The position numbers and the translations under genes are program-made. From contig NZ_JAWCUD010000004.1 in NCBI RefSeq assembly GCF_032461945.1, forward strand, positions 248,001-312,000: a DNA stretch of 64,000 nt. Direction: 5' to 3'. Positions within the stretch are counted from its first letter, which is position 1, and every line of letters begins with the position of its first letter. Shown piece by piece: positions 50,590 to 59,175 of this stretch. The stretch is from Paenibacillus_E violae. GTDB lineage: Bacteria; Bacillota; Bacilli; Paenibacillales; NBRC-103111. The notes beneath the pieces were generated by a model, which saw nothing but the letters and a program-made list of their open reading frames with translations, had not been told where the DNA came from and made no database searches.

Positions 50590-51435
50590 TTAACGCACCT
50601 GTCCTTTCTGCTCGTAGTTGTCGAATGTTGCGGCGAGCTCGGCCAGAGCTTTCTCCAACTCAACTTGGTTAGGCACATGATGATGCCAGTGTGGAACATT
50701 TTCGGCAAAAGAAACACCTTTGCCCTTCACCGTATTCGCCATGACAAGCGTCGGTTTGCCATTCATTGCCGGTACGGCCTCAAAAGTCTCGATCAAAGCC
50801 TGCATGTCGTTGCCGTCAATCGACACAACATGCCAGCCAAAAGCCGCCCATTTGTCCTCAAGCGGATCCAAGCCCATAACGTCTTCCGTTGAGCCGCTGA
50901 TCTGCAGCCGATTGCGGTCGATAATCCCGATTAAATTATCTAATTTATAGTGAGATCCCGCCATCGCGGCCTCCCATACCGAACCTTCCGCCTGCTCGCC
51001 GTCTCCCATGAGACAATAAGTTCGATAGGCGGCGCTGTCTTTTTTCGCGGCAAGCGCCATACCGACGGCAACCGCAAGTCCATGGCCAAGCGCACCTGTA
51101 TTCATTTCGATGCCTGGCACCTTATTGTTTGGGTGTCCGATAAGTTTCGTGCCGAATTTGCTGAAGGTTGCCAGCTCCTCTTTCGGGAAAAACCCGCGGT
51201 CAGCAAGGATCGACCATAGCGATTCTACCGAATGCCCTTTACTCAAAATAAAGCGGTCACGATCTGCCGCCTTTGGGCTCGCAGGATCAATATTCATCAC
51301 ACGGTAATAAAGTGCTGTCAAAATATCTGTATTGCTTAGTGAACCGCCCGTGTGGCCGGTCTGAGCCTGTGCAATCATTTGCAATAAATCCATCCTGATT
51401 TGCGTTGCTTTCGCTTGAAGCGCTGAGATTTCCAT
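50590..51435 (-). CDS. Transketolase, N-terminal (thiamine diphosphate-binding) subunit
   Basis: A 281-residue subunit. The ThDP motif runs from GDGEQAEGSVWEAAMAG to IIDRNRLQ (GDGx~30N), and the substrate-side HTGGSLS, SKGHSVESLW and TGALGHGLAVAVGMA are present. AATAAGGAGG precedes the ATG. It lies 13 bases after the isomerase gene and one base before the C-terminal subunit, so both are made in equal amount and should form the active heterotetramer. Confidence 0.92.
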   Translation of the reverse strand: MEISALQAKATQIRMDLLQMIAQAQTGHTGGSLSNTDILTALYYRVMNIDPASPKAADRDRFILSKGHSVESLWSILADRGFFPKEELATFSKFGTKLIGHPNNKVPGIEMNTGALGHGLAVAVGMALAAKKDSAAYRTYCLMGDGEQAEGSVWEAAMAGSHYKLDNLIGIIDRNRLQISGSTEDVMGLDPLEDKWAAFGWHVVSIDGNDMQALIETFEAVPAMNGKPTLVMANTVKGKGVSFAENVPHWHHHVPNQVELEKALAELAATFDNYEQKGQVR

Positions 51436-51448
51436 AAATCCTCCTTAT

Positions 51449-52882
51449 TTACAGGCCCTTGCCTCGCAGCCAAGCCTGAATTTCGCTTTCCGTCGGATCA
51501 ACAGGATCAGGGGATAACCCCGGGATATACGAGCAAGCTTCATATAAAGCAGGAATGACATTGGCATGAATGCCTACAGAATGATGCACGTACGGCCCCT
51601 TCACAAGCTTCTCTTCCCATAGCGGCCAGTCGTTCACTTCAACCCATACATAAGATCCACGTGTATACGGGCCTTGAATTCCCTTGGCTTTCCCAAGGAA
51701 TAATTGATAATCGCCATGATCGCCGTCAAAACGGGCCAGTGTCATGCCGCCTCCTTTAATCTCACCTTCGTGAGTGCCAGGCGCATGATCGTCGAACAAG
51801 AAATGCTTGCGCAGCTTAGGCTTATTTTCAACGGAGAGAGAAACAGGGAAGTTCCCGCAATGGAACAGTAATTCTCCGTTGGCGTTCTCCGGATGGCGTA
51901 CCGTTAAATCGGCAAAAAAGGTCGGCGCTTCATTCATCGCAGCAGCTTGAACCATAACGGAAGTAATCGCGCCATGGATATCAGTCTCGCATGTTACCGG
52001 GATCTGTTCATCCGTCAAAATCGCGTTCGCCAGACAAGGCATAATTCCCATAGCTTCCTGCAGCGCTGACCAGCATTGGATGGCAATCGCCGTGCTGCCT
52101 GTTTGCTGCGCGTACTGCTTCATGGCTACTTTCAATGCGGCAATTCGCCTTACATCCTCTTCCGTCACTTCCGACCAGTCCAGCTTCTCCTTGATGTAAT
52201 CCATCGCGTGCGCCAATTCCGAGGATTGGCCGTTTTCGATGCGCTTTGTAGCACGCTGGATGTCAACGAGCGTAATCGGGTGCAGCTCAATTCCGAAACG
52301 CTCCAGCAATTCCCCTTCATTGCACATCATCGTCCAAAACGACGACGGTCTCGGCCCGATTTGCAGGATGCGCAGCGAACGGAACTGGCGAACTACATTC
52401 GCCGCTGAGATGAAATTAGAGAAACCCCTTTCAAAAACAGGATCATTCACACGCGTGTTCGTCACATAAGAAAATGGTACATTAAAGCGTCTAAGCACCT
52501 TTCCCGTTGCAAATAGTCCGCACTGTGTATCTCGAAGCCGCATGCCATCCTCGAGCGGAGCTTCATCGCGCGGCCCCCACAACAGCACCGGCTTGCCTAG
52601 CGCTTTACCTACTCGCGCAACTGTGTCTTCCGTACCGAAGTTACAGTGCGGGAAAAATACCGCATCCACTTGCTCTTGTTTGAACCGATCGATGATGAGG
52701 TCTGCGTTAATGTTATCGTCATAGAGAAGGCCTTCTGAATTGATCCCCTCCAGATCGACAATATCGATGTCCAATCCGAAGCTTTGGATTTTTTCCCTAA
52801 TGAGCACTTTGTACTTAAACGCATCTTCCGCGCTAAAAACGAATCGGCGAGTCGGTGCGTAGCCCAGCTTTAATTTTTTCAT
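51449..52882 (-). CDS. L-fucose/L-arabinose isomerase-family protein
   Basis: A 477-residue protein related to the fucose/arabinose isomerase superfamily, which interconvert aldoses and ketoses with Mn2+. The N-terminal Rossmann-like domains show LGYAPTRRFVFSAEDA and VDAVFFPHCNFGTED; the central WSALQEAMGIMPCLANAIL and the C-terminal GEIKGGGMTLARFDGDHG (Glu near the metal) match the family layout. AGGAGG precedes the ATG. It is the first gene of the operon and is divergent from a LacI regulator across a region with several TTTAGCTAAA-type operators. With the kinase and transketolase it defines an aldose to ketose to ketose-phosphate route. Confidence 0.82.
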   Translation of the reverse strand: MKKLKLGYAPTRRFVFSAEDAFKYKVLIREKIQSFGLDIDIVDLEGINSEGLLYDDNINADLIIDRFKQEQVDAVFFPHCNFGTEDTVARVGKALGKPVLLWGPRDEAPLEDGMRLRDTQCGLFATGKVLRRFNVPFSYVTNTRVNDPVFERGFSNFISAANVVRQFRSLRILQIGPRPSSFWTMMCNEGELLERFGIELHPITLVDIQRATKRIENGQSSELAHAMDYIKEKLDWSEVTEEDVRRIAALKVAMKQYAQQTGSTAIAIQCWSALQEAMGIMPCLANAILTDEQIPVTCETDIHGAITSVMVQAAAMNEAPTFFADLTVRHPENANGELLFHCGNFPVSLSVENKPKLRKHFLFDDHAPGTHEGEIKGGGMTLARFDGDHGDYQLFLGKAKGIQGPYTRGSYVWVEVNDWPLWEEKLVKGPYVHHSVGIHANVIPALYEACSYIPGLSPDPVDPTESEIQAWLRGKGL

Positions 52883-52900
52883 GGATGTGCCTCCTGATAA

Positions 52901-52912
52901 GTTTAGCTAAAC
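52901..52912. promoter_or_regulatory. LacI operator candidate O1
   Basis: GTTTAGCTAAAC, a perfect 12-bp palindrome, 19 bases before the isomerase ATG. A related half-conserved copy (GTTTAGCTAATT) lies at about 52968-52979. A repressor bound at O1 would block transcript elongation or translation of the isomerase operon. Confidence 0.7.
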
Positions 52913-53031
52913 AAATAAATTATTGAGATGCAATATAACTAAAATACATATGTTTTTCTTCGTCTTCGTTTAGCTAATTTTATGAATAAACTTAATCTAA
53001 CATGCCAATATTGGGACGTCAATGCTGTTTT

Positions 53032-53048
53032 TAACTAAAGTTTAGTTA
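53032..53048. promoter_or_regulatory. LacI operator candidate O2
   Basis: TAACTAAAGTTTAGTTA, a perfect palindrome around a central G. Further TTTAGT/ACTAAA half-sites occur at about 53058-53064 and 53111-53118. The site lies midway in the 273-base divergent region and could control both directions. Confidence 0.7.
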
Positions 53049-53155
53049 TTTTTATATAAAAAGTTTAGTGAATTCAAAACGAATTATTGCATTTCAAAGC
53101 GGTTAGGGATAAACTAAACTCACTCAACTAATTTAGTAAATGGGGATTGTTTGAT

Positions 53156-54205
53156 TTGAAAATGGAAGACATTGCGAAAATGGCCGGGGTTTCTAAATCG
53201 GCGGTATCACTGGCTCTAAACGGCAAAACGGGGATTAGCTCGGAGACACGCGACCGTGTACTTGAAATTGCCAGAGAAAGCGGTTATTCCCCGAAGCCTC
53301 GGGCATCCGCTGTCGAAAACGCCGTGAAATCACTCTCATTTCTCGTTTTCACCAACTCGGGTATCGTGCTTGAAGCCTATTACCAGCAGCCCTTTTTTAG
53401 AGAGCTGATTCATTATATTGAGGATCGCTGCCGATCTAAAGGCTATTCCTTGCTTTTCTCTTCGGTAGATATGGAGTATTTCGAACGCGAAATTCGGACG
53501 CTTGCGGAGGATAACCAAAGCGACGGCATTATTTTACTTGGGAATAACCTTAGTCCGGAGGAGATTCTGGATATTTCAAATCGCCTAGGACCTCACCTCG
53601 TTGTGCTCGATAATTGCTTTGATAAGCTGCCTGTTCATTTTGTGAGCATGAATAACTTCATGGGAGCCTATCAAGCGGGGGTTCATCTAAGCGGTATCGG
53701 ACATACAGAAATTGGATATATTGCCTCCAATGTTCGGATTCAGAACTTTGAAGAGCGCAAAATTGGCTTTTATGAGGCATTGCATGAACAGGGACTCGAA
53801 ATCCATCCCGATCATATCTTTGCTGTAGCGCCGACAATGTTATCGTCTCAGGAAGATCTTAAGAAACAAATAAAGGCGTATATGGAAACGGACCGACAAC
53901 TGCCAACCGCTATCTTCTGCGAATGTGATTACATCGCGATTAGCGCTATGAAGACGTTATCGGAGCTAGGCATCCGTGTGCCCGAACAAGTATCTGTCGT
54001 TGGGTTTGACAATATTTCGGAGTCTCGCATCATTTCACCGGAGTTAACCACCGTTCACGTCGAGAAAAAACGCATGGCTCAATTAGCGGTTGATCTACTG
54101 ATCGAATCCATCGAACATGGTGTCGAGGCCACCTCCAAAATCAGGGTGGACACCCGTTTTGTTGAGCGGCACTCCTCTCATCCGCCGCGCAGCAGCGCTA
54201 ATTGA
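53156..54205 (+). CDS. LacI-family regulator of the isomerase-transketolase operon
   Basis: A 349-residue LacI protein. The DNA-binding domain is MEDIAKMAGVSKSAVSLALN with the hinge region SGYSPKPRAS; the effector domain includes FVSMNNFMGAYQAG, IGYIASN and FCECDYIAISAMK. A TTG at 53156 lies nine bases after a GGGGA site; an ATG at 53162 and a TTG at 53147 are alternatives. The gene is divergent from the isomerase operon, with matching palindromes between, so it is almost certainly the local repressor, lifted by the substrate sugar or its ketose. Confidence 0.88.
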   Translation: MKMEDIAKMAGVSKSAVSLALNGKTGISSETRDRVLEIARESGYSPKPRASAVENAVKSLSFLVFTNSGIVLEAYYQQPFFRELIHYIEDRCRSKGYSLLFSSVDMEYFEREIRTLAEDNQSDGIILLGNNLSPEEILDISNRLGPHLVVLDNCFDKLPVHFVSMNNFMGAYQAGVHLSGIGHTEIGYIASNVRIQNFEERKIGFYEALHEQGLEIHPDHIFAVAPTMLSSQEDLKKQIKAYMETDRQLPTAIFCECDYIAISAMKTLSELGIRVPEQVSVVGFDNISESRIISPELTTVHVEKKRMAQLAVDLLIESIEHGVEATSKIRVDTRFVERHSSHPPRSSAN

Positions 54206-54342
54206 TGCTAGAAGTTAGGTTCCACTTTACATATTGGCAATGGATTGATTGTGCCCCTTGTGATTTTGGGGAACTACAGGACACTATTTGATGTAAAATT
54301 AGCAATTTGTGAGTTGGGAGGCTGCCCTTCGGCACCTACCAC

Positions 54343-54388
54343 AAAAAAGCTGCACCTCTTCGGCCATCAAACCGAAAGGTGCAGCTTA
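54343..54388 (-). terminator. Terminator of the universal stress protein gene
   Basis: A long hairpin (AAGCTGCACCT with AGGTGCAGCTT, extended by TCGG/CCGA) followed on the minus strand by six T residues, immediately after the stop codon. It may also stop transcripts from the convergent LacI gene. Confidence 0.92.
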
Positions 54389-54391
54389 TTT

Positions 54392-54814
54392 TCATTTTAT
54401 GATCAAGACCGGGCAGTTCGCATGTTTGATCACACCATGACTTACACTGCCGAGGAGAATTTCCGACATGAGGCCGACACCCCGGCAGCCCATCACGATC
54501 AAGTCGTGGCCATCTGTATCTGCCTGATGGCAGATGGTCGTTGACGGGTCCCCAGTCAACGTCACACTTTTGAAAGCTATTCTGCTCTCCATCAATTTCG
54601 CGGAAGCAGGTTCAACAATCTTCCGCCCTTCATCGGCCAGTGTGTCACTAAGCGGAACGCTTATCGGTGGATCATTTAAGATGATCTGAGGACTCACATG
54701 AATAATCGTTATGCGAGCATTCGGATATCCGTGCTTGGAGAGCTTGATCGCATGATCCAAGGCCCGATCGGATTGCTGCGAACCATCGATAGGAACAAGA
54801 ATATGGTTGTACAT
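54392..54814 (-). CDS. Universal stress protein (UspA family)
   Basis: A 140-residue single-domain Usp. It opens MYNHILVPIDGSQQSDRALD and ends with the ATP-binding signature MGCRGVGLMSEILLGSVSH followed by KHANCPVLIIK, which marks the ATP-binding subclass. GGAGG precedes the ATG. It is monocistronic with its own terminator. The family is induced by starvation and stress; its role here is not more specific. Confidence 0.93.
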   Translation of the reverse strand: MYNHILVPIDGSQQSDRALDHAIKLSKHGYPNARITIIHVSPQIILNDPPISVPLSDTLADEGRKIVEPASAKLMESRIAFKSVTLTGDPSTTICHQADTDGHDLIVMGCRGVGLMSEILLGSVSHGVIKHANCPVLIIK

Positions 54815-55012
54815 AGGTTTTTCCTCCTTTGATCGTTGCCTGTACGTTAACTAGTCACTTCCCAGCAGTAAACCATCCTAAGCATACATACCCAAATCCG
54901 TGTTCCTTGAAACCATCATGTTCACGCCACGCTTTTTTGCTCACACGCATACCTCAGGAAACTTAAGGAAAAGATACTAGCACAACATCCTAGAGCTTGG
55001 AGAAAATACCAT

Positions 55013-56572
55013 ATGTTCGCTCGTTGGCTGAGCTCCAAAAAACATCCGAGTCTTCCTAAACCAAACACCATTGTGGAACCAGCGGCTTCCATGCCTTTAT
55101 TCGCAACCATCCAGGAAAATACGGATTATGTCAGGCAAGCTCTCGGAAACAGCACGGATATTGTGATTAGAGAGTTTACCTATAACTCGATAACAGAGGA
55201 CGTCGCTATTTTATACACCGATGGCCTTGTGGATGGGAATGTCATTAACGATTTCGTTATGCGAGCTATGATGACAGATACCATGGACATTGATCCTGCT
55301 CAAAACCCTTTTGACGTCTTGGAATTACATACGTTGACGATTGGTGAAATTCAGAAAGTTTCCGATATGAAAAAATTGTTTCATCATATCTTATCGGGCG
55401 ACTCGGTTATCTTGATGAACGGCTACACGACAGGTCTTGCAGCAAGTACGAAAGGCTGGAAAGACCGTGGTGTAACGGAGACCAATGTTGAAACTGTTGT
55501 CCGCGGACCGCGCGAATCATTCTCTGAATCGATTCGAACGAATACGGCACTCATCCGCCGGAAAATTAAAGATCCGAATTTATGGGTGGAAACTTTTCAA
55601 GTCGGCAATGTGACCCAAACTGACGTCGTGCTGATGTATCTGCACGGGATCGCCCAGGATTCTCTTATTATTGAAGCCCGCAATCGTCTGAATCAGATAG
55701 ACATTGACGGGATCTTCGAAAGCAGCAATATCGAGGAGCTTATCCAGGATGAAGTCATCACGCCTTTCCCAACCGTTTATAACTCGGAACGTCCGGACGT
55801 CGTCGCACTTGAATTAATTCAAGGCAAAGTTGCCATTCTCGTCGACGGCACCCCTTTCGTGCTGATCGCTCCCGCCTTGTTTGAAACCTTCCTCAAAGCT
55901 TCCGAGGATTACTATCATCGCGTGGATATCAGCACGTTAGTCCGGATACTCCGTTATGCCGGGTTTCTCATCGCTTTATTAGCGCCATCCTTCTACGTGG
56001 CCATCACGACTTTTCATCAGGAAATGCTCCCAACGCAGCTGCTCATTTCCCTTGCTGCGCAGCGAGAAGGCATTCCCTTCCCGGCTTTCATCGAAGCTTT
56101 GCTGATGGAAATCACATTCGAAGTGCTGCGGGAAGCCGCACTGCGGATGCCGCGAAGCATCGGTTCGGCGCTGTCCTTCGTCGGGACATTGGTCATCGGG
56201 CAAGCAGCCGTTGAAGCCGGTATTGTATCGGCTGCGATGGTTATCGTGGTATCCATTACCGCGATTTCCAGCTTCGTCTTTCCTTCCTATGACTTATCGA
56301 ACGCCATTCGCATCTTGCGGTTCCCATTGATGGCTTTAGCGGCTTCCTTCGGATTTTTCGGGATACTGGCAGGACTTCTTGGATTAATTTTACATCTGAA
56401 CAGTTTACAATCGTTTGGCGTGCCTTATTTAAGCCCTTTTGCTCCTCTGGAATTAAACAAACAAAAGGATGCCTTGTTTCGATTGCCTTTTCAGTCGTTA
56501 TTTTCCCGAGTTCGTACGATCCATACCAACAACGTTGTTAAGAAAGCAAAAAGAAAACCATTCCGACCTTAA
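55013..56572 (+). CDS. GerA-family germinant receptor subunit A
   Basis: A 519-residue protein. The first ~290 residues form the cytosolic N-terminal domains, with the family motif RGPRESFSESIRTNTALIRR. Five or so membrane helices follow, including SFYVAITTFHQEMLPTQLLISLAAQ (read as SFYVAITTFHQEML and PTQLLISLAAQREGIPFPA), the EALLMEITFEVLREA loop and GTLVIGQAAVEAGIVSAAMV. A subunits sense nutrient germinants in the inner membrane of spores. The ATG has GGAG ten bases upstream. It starts a five-gene plus-strand operon; a sigma-G promoter is expected in 54815-55012 but I could not place one convincingly. Confidence 0.93.
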   Translation: MFARWLSSKKHPSLPKPNTIVEPAASMPLFATIQENTDYVRQALGNSTDIVIREFTYNSITEDVAILYTDGLVDGNVINDFVMRAMMTDTMDIDPAQNPFDVLELHTLTIGEIQKVSDMKKLFHHILSGDSVILMNGYTTGLAASTKGWKDRGVTETNVETVVRGPRESFSESIRTNTALIRRKIKDPNLWVETFQVGNVTQTDVVLMYLHGIAQDSLIIEARNRLNQIDIDGIFESSNIEELIQDEVITPFPTVYNSERPDVVALELIQGKVAILVDGTPFVLIAPALFETFLKASEDYYHRVDISTLVRILRYAGFLIALLAPSFYVAITTFHQEMLPTQLLISLAAQREGIPFPAFIEALLMEITFEVLREAALRMPRSIGSALSFVGTLVIGQAAVEAGIVSAAMVIVVSITAISSFVFPSYDLSNAIRILRFPLMALAASFGFFGILAGLLGLILHLNSLQSFGVPYLSPFAPLELNKQKDALFRLPFQSLFSRVRTIHTNNVVKKAKRKPFRP

Positions 56573-56589
56573 GGGAGGCACGAGGTCAT

Positions 56590-57783
56590 TTGATATCCCG
56601 GATGCGACTAACAGCCTGCTTATTCCTGATCATTTTCCTAGTAAGCGGCTGTTGGAGCCGCAGAGAACTGAACGATATCGCGATTGCAGAAGGTGTCGGC
56701 ATCGATATCTCGGATGGCCAGTTTGAGTTAACCGTTCAAATTGTGAACCCGCGGAGTGTGACGAAGGAAAAAGGGAATGCCGAAGTTCCTATCATCGTCT
56801 ATTCTTCCAAAGGCGTGACCCTGAATGAAGCAGTCAAAAGATTGACATCGTCGATCTCAAGGAACATCTATTTCGCCCATATACGAATCCTTGTCATTTC
56901 AGAGGATCTCGCCTCCAAAGGAATTGTCAATGCGATGGATTATCTCATGAGAGGAAGCGAATTCCGGACTGATTTTGACGTTGTCATTGCCAGAAACAAC
57001 ACAGCCAAGGACTTATTAAGCGTCATGACACCGCTAGAGAAAGTTCCGGCCAACTATATCTTTAATTCTCTAGAAGCTGCAAAAAAAGAGTGGACTTCTG
57101 CGGTCACAATTAAACTCGATCAATTATCGAGCGGTCTCGTTACCCCAGGAAAAAGTTCCGTTGTCTCCGGCATACAAATTGTAGGTGAACCTACAACGGG
57201 CAAGCGCAATAACAATATCGACTACACGTCCCCCCGGGTGAAGTTGCAATATTCGGGCAATGCGGTCTTTAAAAAAGATAAACTCGTCGGATGGTTGAAC
57301 GAGAAAGAGTCCCGCGCTTACTCTGTCATTACCAATCAATCCATGCGCTCTTCGATTCACCTCGTCTGTCCCGATGGCGGAAACATTGGTATCGATATTG
57401 CCCGCGTCAAAAGCAAGATACACGCTGTTATCAAGAACGATAAACCTGAAATTTATATCAACACTCGGACAGAAGGGAATGTCTCTGATGTAGAGTGTAA
57501 AATCAATCTTTTCAAAACAGAAACGATCGCCTATTTGGATGCACAGTACGTTGATTTCATTAAATCCAATATGGAGAAAACGATTAAGAAGACGCAGCAG
57601 TTAGGCACGGATATTTATGATTTCGGTGAAGCTGTCCATCGGGCTGATCCGACCTACTGGAACAAAGTCAAGGATCATTGGGAACAGGTCTTTAAGCAGT
57701 TGGAGCCACACATGAATGTGGTTGCTAAAGTGAGAGGTACAGGTACCTTGGGAGATTCTGTAGTCAATGATGCAAAGGAGTAG
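56590..57783 (+). CDS. Ger(x)C-family germination lipoprotein
   Basis: A 397-residue lipoprotein, starting at TTG 56590 (an ATG four codons in is possible). The lipobox is LVSGC, followed by WSRRELNDIAIAEGVGID, the strongly conserved start of mature GerC proteins. The three-domain C subunit is present to full length, with the C-terminal TQQLGTDIYDFGEAVHR region. It is 17 bases after the A subunit gene. C subunits sit on the outer face of the spore inner membrane and depend on diacylglyceryl transfer. Confidence 0.93.
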   Translation: MISRMRLTACLFLIIFLVSGCWSRRELNDIAIAEGVGIDISDGQFELTVQIVNPRSVTKEKGNAEVPIIVYSSKGVTLNEAVKRLTSSISRNIYFAHIRILVISEDLASKGIVNAMDYLMRGSEFRTDFDVVIARNNTAKDLLSVMTPLEKVPANYIFNSLEAAKKEWTSAVTIKLDQLSSGLVTPGKSSVVSGIQIVGEPTTGKRNNNIDYTSPRVKLQYSGNAVFKKDKLVGWLNEKESRAYSVITNQSMRSSIHLVCPDGGNIGIDIARVKSKIHAVIKNDKPEIYINTRTEGNVSDVECKINLFKTETIAYLDAQYVDFIKSNMEKTIKKTQQLGTDIYDFGEAVHRADPTYWNKVKDHWEQVFKQLEPHMNVVAKVRGTGTLGDSVVNDAKE

Positions 57784-57788
57784 CCGAT

Positions 57789-58028
57789 ATGTTAATTGGC
57801 CTCAGTATACTATTAATTTCCATCCTGATTTCGTGGTATGAACTTCCGCGTTTGTGGAAGCAAGGATGTAAGAAGACAGTTTGGTTGTACCTTATCCTCA
57901 TGCTGATCGGCAATGTGCTTGCTACGTTCAAAGGGATGGGAAAAACACTGCCAAATCCAGGCGACGGCATTACGTTTCTTATGGCCCCGTTAAGCAAGCT
58001 GTTATTGCAGGTCGGGTTAATCAAATGA
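57789..58028 (+). CDS. Small two-helix membrane protein in the ger operon (D-subunit-like)
   Basis: A 79-residue protein with two hydrophobic segments, MLIGLSILLISILISWYE near the N-terminus and VWLYLILMLIGNVLATF in the middle, and a polar tail GKTLPNPGDG before a third weak segment. AAAGGAG lies eight bases before the ATG. It sits between the C and B genes. Small two-helix 'D' proteins encoded with GerA-type receptors have been described in Bacillus (for example GerKD) and modulate receptor activity; size, topology and position match. Sequence similarity to those cannot be judged by eye. Confidence 0.75.
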   Translation: MLIGLSILLISILISWYELPRLWKQGCKKTVWLYLILMLIGNVLATFKGMGKTLPNPGDGITFLMAPLSKLLLQVGLIK

Positions 58029-58055
58029 GTTGGGCTCGGCGTAGGGAGGCAGAGC

Positions 58056-59159
58056 ATGAACAACGAGAGTACTTTAACAGCTCGGCAGCTTATGATCTTT
58101 ATTTTCTTGATTTCGCTGGGGACAACGATCCTTGTCGTCCCCTCCATTTTGACTGCACAATCCAAACAGGATGCCTGGATCGCCGGCACAACGGCCGTAT
58201 GCGCAGGGATGCTTTTCATTTGGATGTATGTCAAGTTAGTCCGGATGTATCCGGATATGACGCTTTTTGATATGAATGAATATGTGTTGGGCAAATGGTT
58301 TGGCAAAGCGGTAACGCTTCTCTACATCTACATCATGTTCATAATAAGCGCGCAGGTCCTCTTCTATATTGGCGCCTTCATGACAACCCAGATCATGCCT
58401 ACGACACCTATCCAATCCATTCACATTCTCATGATCACGTTTACCGTCATTGGCGCAAAGCTGGGTGTGGTCATCTTAGCGAGAACCGGTGAAATCTTTT
58501 TTCCATGGATTGTCTTACTGTTTTTCTTATTGGTAGTCTTTGTGGCGCCGCAATCCAATATGAAGAATCTGCTTCCAATTGGCGAAGCAAGTTTCATCTC
58601 CATTGCACGTCCGGCTATGTTTATGATCGTATATAGCTTTTTTCCCATCGTTTTTATCCTCTGTTTAACCTCAAAGGAGGCCAGATTTCCTGCGAGGTTC
58701 GCCAAATCCTTCTTCTACGGAGGGATAACTAGCGGAGTCATGATGATTATTATCACATTACTAGGCATTCTGGTGATGGGGGCGGACCAATCGGCACGGC
58801 ATGTTTATGCCACCTATGCGCTAGCCAAAAAAATTAGCGTAGGGAATTTTCTTCAACGGATTGAGGTTACGGTCGCTTTCTTATGGTTTATTTCCATTTA
58901 TTTTAAGCTGACCCTCTATTTTCATGTAACACTCAAAGCCGTCGCCTCCCTTTTTCAACTCCAAAATTATAAATCTCTTGCAACGCCAACGGGTCTCATC
59001 GTGATCGTGCTTTCTTTAATGGTATACCCCAATGTAGCCTACATCCATGAATGGGATCAACATACCTGGGTGCCTCTGGGATTATTTTTCGGCTGTCTGC
59101 ATCCCGGTCTGCTCATCATCATCGGCTACATGCGCAGAAAAAAAGTCAAAAACAGCTAA
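58056..59159 (+). CDS. GerB-family germination permease, first copy
   Basis: A 367-residue protein with ten predicted helices of the APC-superfamily spore permease group. It opens STLTARQLMIFIFLISLGTT and has the family segments ILVVPSILTAQSKQDAWIAG and VGNFLQRIEVTVAFLWFIS. GGGAGG precedes the ATG. B subunits probably form the germinant-binding or ion-conducting part of the receptor with A and C. A second, clearly related copy follows 16 bases on. Confidence 0.92.
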   Translation: MNNESTLTARQLMIFIFLISLGTTILVVPSILTAQSKQDAWIAGTTAVCAGMLFIWMYVKLVRMYPDMTLFDMNEYVLGKWFGKAVTLLYIYIMFIISAQVLFYIGAFMTTQIMPTTPIQSIHILMITFTVIGAKLGVVILARTGEIFFPWIVLLFFLLVVFVAPQSNMKNLLPIGEASFISIARPAMFMIVYSFFPIVFILCLTSKEARFPARFAKSFFYGGITSGVMMIIITLLGILVMGADQSARHVYATYALAKKISVGNFLQRIEVTVAFLWFISIYFKLTLYFHVTLKAVASLFQLQNYKSLATPTGLIVIVLSLMVYPNVAYIHEWDQHTWVPLGLFFGCLHPGLLIIIGYMRRKKVKNS

Positions 59160-59175
59160 ACAAGGATGTGCTTGT

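Noticed and set aside
49602..50672. Plus-strand open frame of 356 codons opposite the transketolase C subunit and kinase start
   Set aside because: It lies wholly antisense to two well-recognised genes, has a His/Arg-rich composition, and shows no domain or ribosome site; it is an antisense shadow.
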